Position numbers and translations under genes: made by a program. The notes under the pieces were generated by a model that saw nothing but the letters and a program-made list of their open reading frames with translations, had not been told where the DNA came from and ran no database searches. From Bacillota bacterium (lineage in GTDB: Bacteria; Bacillota; Clostridia; Peptostreptococcales; Anaerovoracaceae): a stretch of 64,000 nt of DNA. This document shows, piece by piece, positions 55,447 to 63,910 of this stretch. Where the stretch lies: contig JAFUCA010000006.1 of the NCBI GenBank assembly GCA_017459895.1, positions 1 through 64,000 on the forward strand, in the 5' to 3' direction. Every line of letters starts with the position of its first letter. The stretch's first letter is position 1.

Positions 55447-56182
55447 TCTCGCTCACCTCTTGTTGTCCGGATACTACATCTCATAGCCTGAGTATACCAG
55501 AAATCGATCCATTCCGCAGTATTAGTCTGCGCCTTTTGTTGCAGGTTTTGGCCTGCGGGCTCGGGCCGGTTTTTCGGGGTTTTGTGGGATTTCTCTCGGT
55601 TTCTGCGAAATTACAAAGGCTGGCGGGTTCTTCGCAGAAATGAGTTCCGTGCGTTCCTCGTCATTGAAGCCTTTTCTGCGAAAAGGGCCTTTATCAGCAA
55701 TATGTCGCAGAAAAAAACAGCTTTTTTGTATTTTTTCGGATCAAGGGCTGTTTCGTAAGTTGTCAGGACAGCCTCAATGCACTTCTTTTTCTGCGAAGAT
55801 TTTTTGTGCGAAGACCTTTTCGCAGAAACCCGGGACCAATGGCGCTTGGGCTTTTATTCTTTCCGCGAACTGGTTTCTAGAGTAATGTGATTTCGCAGAA
55901 ACCCGGAAGAAAGTCACCGATGGATGACTGTCCTGCTGCCCGTCTTCCGGATTACAGTAACCGCACTTCCGGACTCCCCCGCAAGCATAGATCTACTGAT
56001 CACAGATCAAAATCTCTGCCCACTTATCCGTGGCATTGCTTCCCGCTGTAAGCGGAAGCGGTTTTAAATTGAGCCGCAGCACAATTTGTTGTCTGATAAA
56101 ATCTGAGTGATTGATCACCAACAGGGGAAGGTACCGCATTTCAATAGCCCTCTAATAATATTGCGTAATTTATGTAATTTCG
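55447..56182. other. 736-bp non-coding stretch between divergent genes
   Basis: Holds the 1528-residue gene's promoter side, the TTTCTGCGAA array (55600-55901), and AT-rich sequence up to the hicB promoter. Between 55902 and 56180 I see no gene. The 56050-56075 segment has a short inverted repeat (TTCCCGCTGTAAGCGGAAG). Confidence 0.55.
55600..55901. repeat. Array of four inverted-repeat modules, arm word TTTCTGCGAA
   Basis: Modules at 55600-55640 (41 bp), 55673-55713 (41), 55788-55828 (41) and 55860-55901 (42). Left arms TTTCTGCGAA or TTTCCGCGAA, right arms TTCGCAGAAA or GTCGCAGAAA. Offsets 0, 73, 188, 260, so modules form two pairs spaced 73 and 72. Module 1 contains ACAAAGGCTGG. Confidence 0.82.
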
Positions 56183-56219
56183 TTGACTTTGTGCAATTGA
56201 TGCAGTACGATAGAATTGC
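56183..56219 (+). promoter_or_regulatory. Promoter and operator of the decayed hicAB locus
   Basis: TTGACT (56183-56188) and TACGAT (56206-56211) with 17-base spacing. An inverted repeat GCAATT (56193-56198) / AATTGC (56214-56219) covers the -10, as expected of a HicB operator. Confidence 0.6.
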
Positions 56220-56231
56220 AAGGAGGCCCTA

Positions 56232-56288
56232 GTGAAGGGGAAAGAACTTGTGAAACTGCTCATACGGAAAGGGGTCGAATCATGTTAA
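56232..56288 (+). pseudogene. HicA toxin remnant, 18 codons
   Basis: Starting at GTG 56232 after AGGAGG, the frame reads MKGKELVKLLIRKGVESC and stops. This matches the first helix of HicA (MKGKELIKLL). The stop overlaps the hicB start (ATGTTAA), so the toxin has lost everything after its first helix while the linkage to the antitoxin was kept. Confidence 0.65.
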
Positions 56289-56665
56289 AAGTATATCCCG
56301 CTGTTTTTCATGAAGAAGAAGGTTTCTGGGTCGAGTTCCCCGATCTTCCTGGATGTCAGTCCTGCGGAGCAACCCTTGAGGAGACTTTTTTGATGGCCAG
56401 TGAAGCGCTGGAACTGTTTCTTGCGGATCTTCTGGAGCAGGGCAAGTCGTTACCACAGCCGCGTAATATCCGGGATGTTGAACCTTCCGACAATTCCATA
56501 GTAAGCTACATTTCTGCAGACCCAAACAAATACCGCAAGAATACAAAGGCTGTACGGAAGACCCTGTCCATCCCTGCCTGGCTTGCTGATGAGGCTAAAG
56601 TGCACAATCTCAGCCTGTCAAAAATACTGCAGGATGGTTTGAAGGATGCGCTGGGTCTGTCTTAA
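56282..56665 (+). CDS. hicB: HicB-family antitoxin with C-terminal DNA-binding domain
   Basis: 127 residues starting MLKVYPAVFHEEEGFWVEF, HicB core with FPDLPGCQSCGATLEE, and a C-terminal RHH-type helical region (VRKTLSIPAWLADEAKVHNL). Unlike hicB at 10819, this one can bind DNA. Its toxin is a remnant, so it is probably an orphan antitoxin acting as a repressor or a guard. Ribosome site GGGG is weak. Confidence 0.85.
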   Translation: MLKVYPAVFHEEEGFWVEFPDLPGCQSCGATLEETFLMASEALELFLADLLEQGKSLPQPRNIRDVEPSDNSIVSYISADPNKYRKNTKAVRKTLSIPAWLADEAKVHNLSLSKILQDGLKDALGLS

Positions 56666-56675
56666 GAATCATTTC

Positions 56676-56741
56676 AAGGATAGCCTCACCCTCACCATTC
56701 CTGCCTGGCTCAACACCTATGCGGAAAGACACAATATAAGC
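56676..56741 (+). pseudogene. Fragment repeating the HicB C-terminal domain
   Basis: Codons KDSLTLTIPAWLNTYAERHN resemble the HicB segment VRKTLSIPAWLADEAKVHNL that ends 80 bases earlier. It is a partial duplicate or the tail of a second HicB, with no start of its own. Confidence 0.45.
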
Positions 56742-56815
56742 TGCCGCCCCGGTTTTTACTCCGATGCGGCAGCCCTTCGCGTATCTTTTGCTCTTGTTCT
56801 GCTCTTATTTGATTC

Positions 56816-59800
56816 TTATTTCACCTTTATGGCCTTACGGGTCTCACCGTAGTAGATCTTTCCCGCCACCTTCTTGAAGGGGCGGACCTTCACGTAAACC
56901 GGCTTTCCCTTTTTCGGCCGTTTGATGGTGACCTTTGTCTTCTTTGAACTCCGGACCGTTTTGACCTTGGCCTTTGTCATCTTCTTGTTTGGCGAATAGA
57001 TGATCTGATAGCCGCTGGCGTTCCTGTACTTCTTAATGGTGACCTTCACCTTTTTCTTCCCGGATTTCACCGCCTTATGACCGGTCGATGCAACGTACCG
57101 GTAAATGCTGCCGGACCAATTGCCGCAGATCCACTGTCCCCGGCTGTTCTTCTCAAAGACCGTTACCTGTACCTCGTAGACGCCGTTCCTGGCAAGGCCG
57201 CTCACGGTGGTCTGCGTCTTTCCTCCGGTCCACTGGTATTTCCATGCACCGGCCGCCTTGCTGCGATAGCGCAGGCGATAATTCAGGGCGCCCTTCACCG
57301 CCGGGATCTTTAAGGTCATGTTCTTTTTCTTAACATTGACCTTCGAAGCGATCTTCGCAGACGGGATCACTGGGATCGAGCGGTCCACCGCAGCCAGCGC
57401 AGCAGCGGCGTCGGTGGGAGTGATCGAATCGCGATCCTGTCCCTGATAAATAACCAGCGCGAGGTCGGTCAGTCCAGCCTTTGCCTGCTCCGGCGTCAGC
57501 TTTGCCATCGCCTCCTTCAGCAGGCTGCTGTTTGCATCCTGCGCAGCAAGAATATTGGCGATTTCCTTAGCAAACGTGTCAACGAAGGCCTTCTGCTCCT
57601 TCGCCTCTTTGACGATCAGGTCCGCCATGAACGCCCAGGTATCCTCGTTTCCTTTCTGCTGCATGTACTCTCTGGAACCGATCATCCGAAGCAGATCCTC
57701 CAGGGCGATCCGGTCGAAGCTTCCTCCGGTAACCTTCAGTTTCGTCACGGCGTCCGGATCCATCAGAATGTGGCCCTCGATGCGGCCGCCCTCAATGCGC
57801 AGGCCTCCCGACGCTTTCACTGCGGCAGTTGCTTCGCTGCCTGCGATCGTTCCCTGATGATCGGACTCATCGATTATCGTCATCTCCCCATCGGAACCGA
57901 TGCTTAACAGCGCCTCTGGCGTCTCCTCCGCGCCTGCCGTTTCTGCTGCCGACAGGCGGCACCCGTTCAGATCCAGTGTCACCGGTTTCGCGGTCTGCCA
58001 CAGACCGCTGCCTTCCGCATCCTGGAACAGCCGTATCCGAAGATCCGCATCCAGCTCCTCCTGCGCAGACAGAGTCTCAAAGGCCCAGTCCAAAGACCTG
58101 CAGCACAGCAGCTGTCCATCGCTTCCTGTCAGCACCGCCGCGATCCCTTCTCCCGGTGCATCCGGATCTGCCGGATCGAACGTCCAGTGATCCCCGGACC
58201 CCAGGTCGATCCTGTTCAGCATGCGAACGCCCGGGTGCTGATACTCTTCCGGAAGCGCGCCGTCTTCCATGATCCTCATCCTGCTTCCGGCATAGGGGAA
58301 TTCGGTCTCGCCCAGTTCCTTCTCCATTGCATCCAGCAATTGATCCAGTGACACGCCGAAGGTCTTTTTGCTTCCGGTTTTTTTCTTCCACTGGTCGATG
58401 GTATAGCCGCCGGCAAGCTGTTCCTGCACCAGCCGGGAAATGATATCCTGTCCCTGAGGGAGGTACTCCGCATCCCTCATCAGGGCATCCCAGGCCGCAT
58501 TGGTCCCGGCGGTCTGTTCGCTGTTGTTCATCCGGTCCACTCCCAGCCGCTGGCTCATCTGAAGAACTCTTTCATTCTCCATAATGCTCCGGAGGACAAA
58601 GCTCTTCAGCGCGTTCATTTCTTCGCTGTCATGGGCCGCCGTTGCCGTAACGTATTCTCCTGCCGCTCCTGCAAAGGCTGAGGGGCCCCGGACCAGACCG
58701 TATTTTGACGGATCCGGATTCGGAAACTCTGCCGCTGTCACGAACCGGCCGAGGCTGCGTCCCTGAGATCCCTGGGGCGCGACCAGATCATACTCCGCCA
58801 GCTTCCGCTCAAGGGACAGCCAGGTGCTGACCTTATCTCCCGTATCCAGTTCATCCCAGGCGGGACTGACCATTCCGGCCGCCGGCATGGCCGCTTCCGC
58901 AAGCCCCTCCGCGCTGCTCAGCAGATAACAGTCCTCCGGCGCGGCCTCTGATTTGCCCAGCCGCAGATCCTCTCCCAGCCGGACGAAGTCCTGCCAGCTG
59001 CCGATCTTTTTCTGTACCTCCGCGGGATCATCCGTCCCGAGCAGGGCTTTGGCAACTGCCCTGTCATACAGGAATCCGCCAGGATCCACCCGATAGGCCA
59101 GCGCGTACAATTTATCGGCGCCATCCTCATTTGCCATCGTCTCATCCTTCGTGAACGAGTACGCCTTCCCCGGGAAGCTGTCAAATCCGAGGGCTTTCAG
59201 ATCGACCGCCGCATCTGAACCAAGCTGTTCCCGGATCATAAAGGCTGGCCAGGCGATCAGATCCGAAGCTTCGGCCCCGTTTCTCGTCTGGAATTCCTCT
59301 TCCAGATACTCCTGGTAAAACCGATACTTCGCTTCGGTGCCGGCTGTGCCGAGCTCCATGCCTTCGTCTGCTTCGATATATTCGATGTGTTCCGCCAGCT
59401 CCGGATACAGACCCTGAATGGTACTGATCAGCTCCGGCATTCCGCTTCCCTTCAGGCAGGTGACCCAGAGAACGTCGTTTTCCTGGAATTCCAGGTCTTT
59501 CAGTTCCTCCGGCAATGCCTCCGGATCCATGATTTCCATCGGAACAGAGAGCTCATAGGTCTGCTGATTGTACTGCAATACTGCGGATACCGTCAGCTTC
59601 TGACCTTCCTTCGCATCCTCCTTCGCCCGGATGAACGAGCCTTCGATCTCCGCCAGCTGCAGGCCGATCTCATCCAGCGTGTATTCGCCGATCACCTCCT
59701 CCGGGAAGGCATCCGCGGAAACAGTCACCACCTCCAGATCCGGTATTATATCCTCGTAGCTGTCGTCCTCCTCGTAAGCGTCCGGATCCTCCGGCTCTCC

Positions 59801-61627
59801 TTCTCCAGCTTCTTCTTCCTCTTCCAGATCCATCTCATCCTCGTAGACATACATCGCAAAAGGCACGGCCCTCTCAGCGCCCAGGGTCAGCCAGGTGTTT
59901 GTCTCCGGCACGAATCTGGGGAAAAGGGTCAGCTCCGTCGAGACGGTCACCGAGTCGCCGGCAGGCGTCCTGACCTTGCAGCTGATCGTAATGGAGGCCG
60001 GCTCTGTCAGGGATCCCGTCACAGTCAGCCGCTCTTCGCCGGAAACCTGCTGCAGCTTCGCCTTGACCGCATCTGCAGCTTCTCCGGCAACCGAGGCCTT
60101 CCAGCTGCCGGTCGTATAGCCCTCCGCGAAATTTTCGAGGGAAATGTAGGAGTCGTTCAGAGCGCTCTGCTGAACACCAACGCTCAGTGTCGCTGTTTCC
60201 CCAAGGATCACTGCCCGGCTGTTGTTGTTAAAGATCCTCGGCGACAGATCCCGAATATCAAAGGTCTCATGCAGATATCCGTATTTCGCGCAATAATCCT
60301 CGACCAGGATCGACGACTCCGTTTCGTCGTCGTAGTCCACCGTCAGCTTGGGGAACGTCTGAAAGATCAGTTCCCCCGCAGGACGCAGCTGCCCCGCCTC
60401 CACCGGCGGATCCCCTTCCACCAGAGGGTTCTCCAGCGCGTCTTCCAGATCTTCGGCCCACAGGGTGCTGATCTTGCGGATCTTCGGGCAATTGCTGCAG
60501 AGCGGGGCCACCGGCTGCAGTTCTCCCAGATTGATCTGCTCCAGATCCGCCTTGTCCCGGAAGGCGTTCGGTAAGATCTCTACCACATCCATCACTTCGC
60601 CGTTATACTTGAACTGGGCGGGTACGGAAACCTTTTTCGCAGACCCATGGTATTCCACGATGATCGCTTCCTCGTCATCTGCATATACTTTATAGGTCCA
60701 GTCGCCCTTGGTCACGACTTCGGATCCGTCGATCAGCTCATACCCGAACCTCTCACAGTAATCCCTGATCGTCCAGACGTCCGCGTCGTCCTCGCTGTCG
60801 TCCCACCAGCAAAAATCACTGTCCTCGCATAAGATCTGGATCCGGTCACTGTCGACCGGCCCGAGGATCATCGGTCCTGCTTCTCCCCTTCGGAAACCGG
60901 CCTCTGTATTCTGCAGCGTCACCTTCTTCAGCTTCGGACAATTGATGAACAGATAGGCCGGGAAATCGGAATAATACAGATCCGCTTCCTGAAGAGCCTC
61001 GCATCCTTCAAAGGTTCCCGGCAGGATCCTGGTGATCTCCATCGGGTTCCATGACGGATGCTGATCCGCGTAATCATCCAGATCATCCTGTACATTCTCC
61101 AGCGAAGCGGATTTCAGCTTCGCATCGGTTCGCGTACATTTCGTGACATAGCAGTAGGAACGGAGATCCTCATCGATACCAAAAAAGTCACTGTCTTCCT
61201 CCGACACGGATGTCAGCCGGAGCAGTTCCCAGCTGCCGCGGCTCTCCCGGATCCCCTCGGTGAAGATCCCCTCCTTTACCAGCGTTCCGCCGTAGCTGTT
61301 TTTACCTGTGATCGTGATCCTGTACCCTGCATCTTCCGGGGAGCCCTCCAGCTCCAGATCGTAATCGACGCCCTCCTGCAGGGACACCGCCGTTCCGTCT
61401 TCCGCCACATGCACCAGCCGCACAATAGGCTTACGCGTCTGCGGATCCGAACCGTCCCATTTCACATATCCGGTCAGATAAACCACGCTCTGATCCTGCA
61501 GGTCTACGACTTCATCCGCCTCAGCGACGGCCGGAAGGAAGCAGCCGGCGACTGTCAGCACTGTGATCACCAGCGCAGCTGCAAGCTTTCCGCTCCATGG
61601 CCTGTGCTTATCGTTTCCCTTTGTCAT
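56816..61627 (-). CDS. 1603-residue surface protein: leucine-rich repeats plus solute-binding-like domain
   Basis: Signal peptide (ALVITVLTVAGCFLPAVAEA). Residues 60-420 contain BspA-type leucine-rich segments (ILPGTFEGCEALQEADLYYS, ILPNAFRDKADLEQINLGEL). Residues about 720-1140 resemble a bacterial ABC sugar-binding protein (MIREQLGSDAAVDLKALGFD, YALAYRVDPGGFLYDRAVAK, LGTDDPAEVQKKI). The C-terminus (1430-1603) is a Lys-rich Fn3-like pair. Combining an SBP-like domain with LRRs on one surface protein is unusual. Start ATG 61627 with AGGTG. Ends convergently with the HicB fragment. Confidence 0.7.
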   Translation of the reverse strand: MTKGNDKHRPWSGKLAAALVITVLTVAGCFLPAVAEADEVVDLQDQSVVYLTGYVKWDGSDPQTRKPIVRLVHVAEDGTAVSLQEGVDYDLELEGSPEDAGYRITITGKNSYGGTLVKEGIFTEGIRESRGSWELLRLTSVSEEDSDFFGIDEDLRSYCYVTKCTRTDAKLKSASLENVQDDLDDYADQHPSWNPMEITRILPGTFEGCEALQEADLYYSDFPAYLFINCPKLKKVTLQNTEAGFRRGEAGPMILGPVDSDRIQILCEDSDFCWWDDSEDDADVWTIRDYCERFGYELIDGSEVVTKGDWTYKVYADDEEAIIVEYHGSAKKVSVPAQFKYNGEVMDVVEILPNAFRDKADLEQINLGELQPVAPLCSNCPKIRKISTLWAEDLEDALENPLVEGDPPVEAGQLRPAGELIFQTFPKLTVDYDDETESSILVEDYCAKYGYLHETFDIRDLSPRIFNNNSRAVILGETATLSVGVQQSALNDSYISLENFAEGYTTGSWKASVAGEAADAVKAKLQQVSGEERLTVTGSLTEPASITISCKVRTPAGDSVTVSTELTLFPRFVPETNTWLTLGAERAVPFAMYVYEDEMDLEEEEEAGEGEPEDPDAYEEDDSYEDIIPDLEVVTVSADAFPEEVIGEYTLDEIGLQLAEIEGSFIRAKEDAKEGQKLTVSAVLQYNQQTYELSVPMEIMDPEALPEELKDLEFQENDVLWVTCLKGSGMPELISTIQGLYPELAEHIEYIEADEGMELGTAGTEAKYRFYQEYLEEEFQTRNGAEASDLIAWPAFMIREQLGSDAAVDLKALGFDSFPGKAYSFTKDETMANEDGADKLYALAYRVDPGGFLYDRAVAKALLGTDDPAEVQKKIGSWQDFVRLGEDLRLGKSEAAPEDCYLLSSAEGLAEAAMPAAGMVSPAWDELDTGDKVSTWLSLERKLAEYDLVAPQGSQGRSLGRFVTAAEFPNPDPSKYGLVRGPSAFAGAAGEYVTATAAHDSEEMNALKSFVLRSIMENERVLQMSQRLGVDRMNNSEQTAGTNAAWDALMRDAEYLPQGQDIISRLVQEQLAGGYTIDQWKKKTGSKKTFGVSLDQLLDAMEKELGETEFPYAGSRMRIMEDGALPEEYQHPGVRMLNRIDLGSGDHWTFDPADPDAPGEGIAAVLTGSDGQLLCCRSLDWAFETLSAQEELDADLRIRLFQDAEGSGLWQTAKPVTLDLNGCRLSAAETAGAEETPEALLSIGSDGEMTIIDESDHQGTIAGSEATAAVKASGGLRIEGGRIEGHILMDPDAVTKLKVTGGSFDRIALEDLLRMIGSREYMQQKGNEDTWAFMADLIVKEAKEQKAFVDTFAKEIANILAAQDANSSLLKEAMAKLTPEQAKAGLTDLALVIYQGQDRDSITPTDAAAALAAVDRSIPVIPSAKIASKVNVKKKNMTLKIPAVKGALNYRLRYRSKAAGAWKYQWTGGKTQTTVSGLARNGVYEVQVTVFEKNSRGQWICGNWSGSIYRYVASTGHKAVKSGKKKVKVTIKKYRNASGYQIIYSPNKKMTKAKVKTVRSSKKTKVTIKRPKKGKPVYVKVRPFKKVAGKIYYGETRKAIKVK

Positions 61628-61651
61628 TTCGTCACACCTCGCTTCTTTGTC

Positions 61652-63892
61652 TTATATAAGGGCCTTGATATATTTCATATACAGCTTTCCGCGCCAGCCT
61701 TTCTCCTTGTAGGCGGCGGTACAGGTTTCCATGCTGTAAGCGTATAACTCTTCATAATCCGCAACGCTCATGGTTCCGTCGCGGAACCGGTATTTCTGCA
61801 GCATCTCCCGCAGGTGATCCGGCAGTCCCGCTTCACTGTCTCCCCTCATCCAAAGGCTGGCCTTCAGCCAGGGCAGCAGCGCCTCTAACCGGTCTTCCGG
61901 CCGGAGCCTGCGCAGAATCCGGCTGCGCCGCTTCAGGATCCTGCGGCGGCGAAGCAGGATCAGTGCCGCCGCGAGGAGCAGCGCCGCGAGAAACGCTCCG
62001 ATGATGATCTGGATCATCCTTTTGAAGTCGCCCGGCTCCTTCTCCTGGGGTCCTTCGTTACGGTTGCTTTTGCTTTGCATCTGCTGCTGCGTCTGCTGTT
62101 TCTGCTGGTAGATCTCCTCTACGAAATCCGGGGTCACTTCCACCGGGACCCATCCGATGCCGTCCTTATAGATTTCCACCCAGGCATGCATATGGCTTCC
62201 GGAGATACGCTTCTGGTATTCCGGAAGCTCTCCGGATGTCCCGGACAGATCCACGTCTGTACTGAGCCTTGCATGGTAGCTCTGCCTGCCCAGACTGGCA
62301 AGATACCCCTCCGCGTACCGGGCCGGGATTCCAAAGTACCGAAACATCAGAACTCCCGCCGATGCGTAATAGCAGGAATTTCCCTGCCTTTGGGCAAACA
62401 TGAACCGGTACAGTGGATCCTTCAGAAGCGAGGGCCCGGTGCTGATTCCGGGCGCATCGTTCTTCAGCCACCGGCGGATGGTCTGCGTCGCCTCCAGGTA
62501 GCCCTCTCCATCGGAAGCCTCCAGCTGTTTTCGCAGCAGCGCCTCGGCCTGGGGATCCAGTTCCAGATAATTATCATATACGAACGTCCGGTACTCGACC
62601 TGCGCCTCACGAAAATCCTCCACCGAAGCATCGGCTCTGCGCGTATTCATCCATGCAGGGTTTCCTGCGGAAAAAGCCTCCGAAGTGTCGTACAGGATCG
62701 TATCGTATTCCATAACCGACGCGTCGTCCTCCGTCTGCCGGATATTCATATCCCGGTGGATCCCTTTGATGGTTCGGATGTCCGCGTCACTGATCCCATA
62801 TGGGATGTACAGGAATTTTCGGTTTGCTTTCAGGTTGGCAACCACCACGCGGCTCTTCCTGCCGCCGATCGTCTGACCATTTTCCTCCAAAAGCTGCAGG
62901 TACTGATAGTTCTGGGCCAAGGGGAAAAAGTCCCTGGTTTTGAGCCAGACGAACAATCCCGCCTGTTTCTTATTGTAGCGGGAAACATCGATCTCCTGCC
63001 ATCTGCCGTTCTGATACGTTCCTCCTACATACCCCTTGAGGTAATAGTTGCCGGACACATCCGCCCCGACGATCAGCCTGGTCCGATCATTTCCGCGATA
63101 GCCTGCAGCCTTTGCAAGATCCCCCCGGGGCGAGTCCTGCTCGCCGTAACGAAGGGTCTCCGCCTGATCGCTGACAGTCATGCGCATCGTATCCGCCAGC
63201 GCGCCTGGCTGATAGCTTCCCCACCGCATATAGGAAAGGCTGGCCGCCAGAGCCAACGCCAGCAGCAGGACCAGCAGGGCCGTCATCGATCTCTGTCCGA
63301 TCTGCCCGGATCTGCTCCAGATGACCGCGCCGGCAGATGCCACAACACCGAAGCAGCAGGCTCCGTAAGCTGCGGTGGCGTACAGGAACGCGATCAGCCC
63401 GATCAGCAGCGCCTGCACCAGCACGAACAGGAAGATCCTGCGCCGGTTCAGAAGCTCACTGTACAGGTAGGCCATGAGAAAAATCAGCGCAGAGGCAAAC
63501 AGGTCCACCCCCAGCTGCTGGGAAATCTGCTCCGGAAGCACGTAGTAGTAGACATCCGTGCCGTAGTGAACATTGAACAGGGCAATGCCGCCGTTCACCA
63601 TCTGCAGCAGCCCGGTTCGGAACAGGCCTCTGCCCGCCGTGACCAGCAGCGCTGTCAGCACGATGACCGCACCCAGAACCAGCTGCTGAAACCGGTGCGA
63701 GTTGATGCTGGCGCAGACCGTGCCGATGCCCGCCGCCGGAAGAAGCCAGCGCCAGTCCGGGGTCTCGATGAAGCCCTGTCCCAGAAGCAGCGCGGTGCCG
63801 AAGCTCGCGATCGCCAGCAGGATCAGCTTCCCGTAGTCCGTCCGTACGGTCTCTTTATTCAGATATATGATAAAGCCGTCTGCCGGATTCAA
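61652..63892 (-). CDS. Membrane protein with transglutaminase-like domain (TgpA type)
   Basis: 746 residues. Seven or so membrane segments at the N-terminus, a periplasmic/extracellular region with transglutaminase core (catalytic Cys in GNSCYYASAGVLMFRYFG, His in GSHMHAWVEIYKDGIGWV) and one C-terminal membrane segment (IIGAFLAALLLAAALILLRR). The start taken is TTG 63892 with GGGAGGAAAGG; a longer TTG at 63910 is possible. Such proteins usually sit with a DUF58 gene and a MoxR ATPase. Confidence 0.85.
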   Translation of the reverse strand: MNPADGFIIYLNKETVRTDYGKLILLAIASFGTALLLGQGFIETPDWRWLLPAAGIGTVCASINSHRFQQLVLGAVIVLTALLVTAGRGLFRTGLLQMVNGGIALFNVHYGTDVYYYVLPEQISQQLGVDLFASALIFLMAYLYSELLNRRRIFLFVLVQALLIGLIAFLYATAAYGACCFGVVASAGAVIWSRSGQIGQRSMTALLVLLLALALAASLSYMRWGSYQPGALADTMRMTVSDQAETLRYGEQDSPRGDLAKAAGYRGNDRTRLIVGADVSGNYYLKGYVGGTYQNGRWQEIDVSRYNKKQAGLFVWLKTRDFFPLAQNYQYLQLLEENGQTIGGRKSRVVVANLKANRKFLYIPYGISDADIRTIKGIHRDMNIRQTEDDASVMEYDTILYDTSEAFSAGNPAWMNTRRADASVEDFREAQVEYRTFVYDNYLELDPQAEALLRKQLEASDGEGYLEATQTIRRWLKNDAPGISTGPSLLKDPLYRFMFAQRQGNSCYYASAGVLMFRYFGIPARYAEGYLASLGRQSYHARLSTDVDLSGTSGELPEYQKRISGSHMHAWVEIYKDGIGWVPVEVTPDFVEEIYQQKQQTQQQMQSKSNRNEGPQEKEPGDFKRMIQIIIGAFLAALLLAAALILLRRRRILKRRSRILRRLRPEDRLEALLPWLKASLWMRGDSEAGLPDHLREMLQKYRFRDGTMSVADYEELYAYSMETCTAAYKEKGWRGKLYMKYIKALI

Positions 63893-63910
63893 TCCTTTCC
63901 TCCCGATCAA

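Larger units (their letters stand above)
1998..63115. repeat. Dispersed word GCAAARGCTGG (28 exact copies, both strands)
   Basis: Exact GCAAAGGCTGG starts at, plus strand, 4277, 9264, 10186, 22401, 23562, 32042, 39417, 42541, 52532; minus strand (left base given) 1998, 4864, 6718, 7830, 9305, 15319, 19025, 38275, 47482, 48032, 52922, 57474. GCAAAAGCTGG: plus 22941, 38114, 49147, 50022, 55370; minus 31584, 52764. A further 13 sites match the first ten bases of the G form (13002, 19684, 26685, 27708, 35513, 38675, 40550, 42616, 46148, 47919, 48393, 58671, 63105). Found in coding and non-coding DNA. Counted by eye, so counts are minimum values. Confidence 0.85.

Noticed and set aside
55640-55885. 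Small plus-strand frame of 81 codons
   Set aside because: Lies over the TTTCTGCGAA array and is explained by the repeats.
1998-63115. Chi (RecBCD/AddAB) site as the explanation of GCAAARGCTGG
   Set aside because: Chi sites are usually strand-biased to replication direction. Here 14 copies are on each strand although most genes are on one strand. Not formally excluded if the window spans the terminus.
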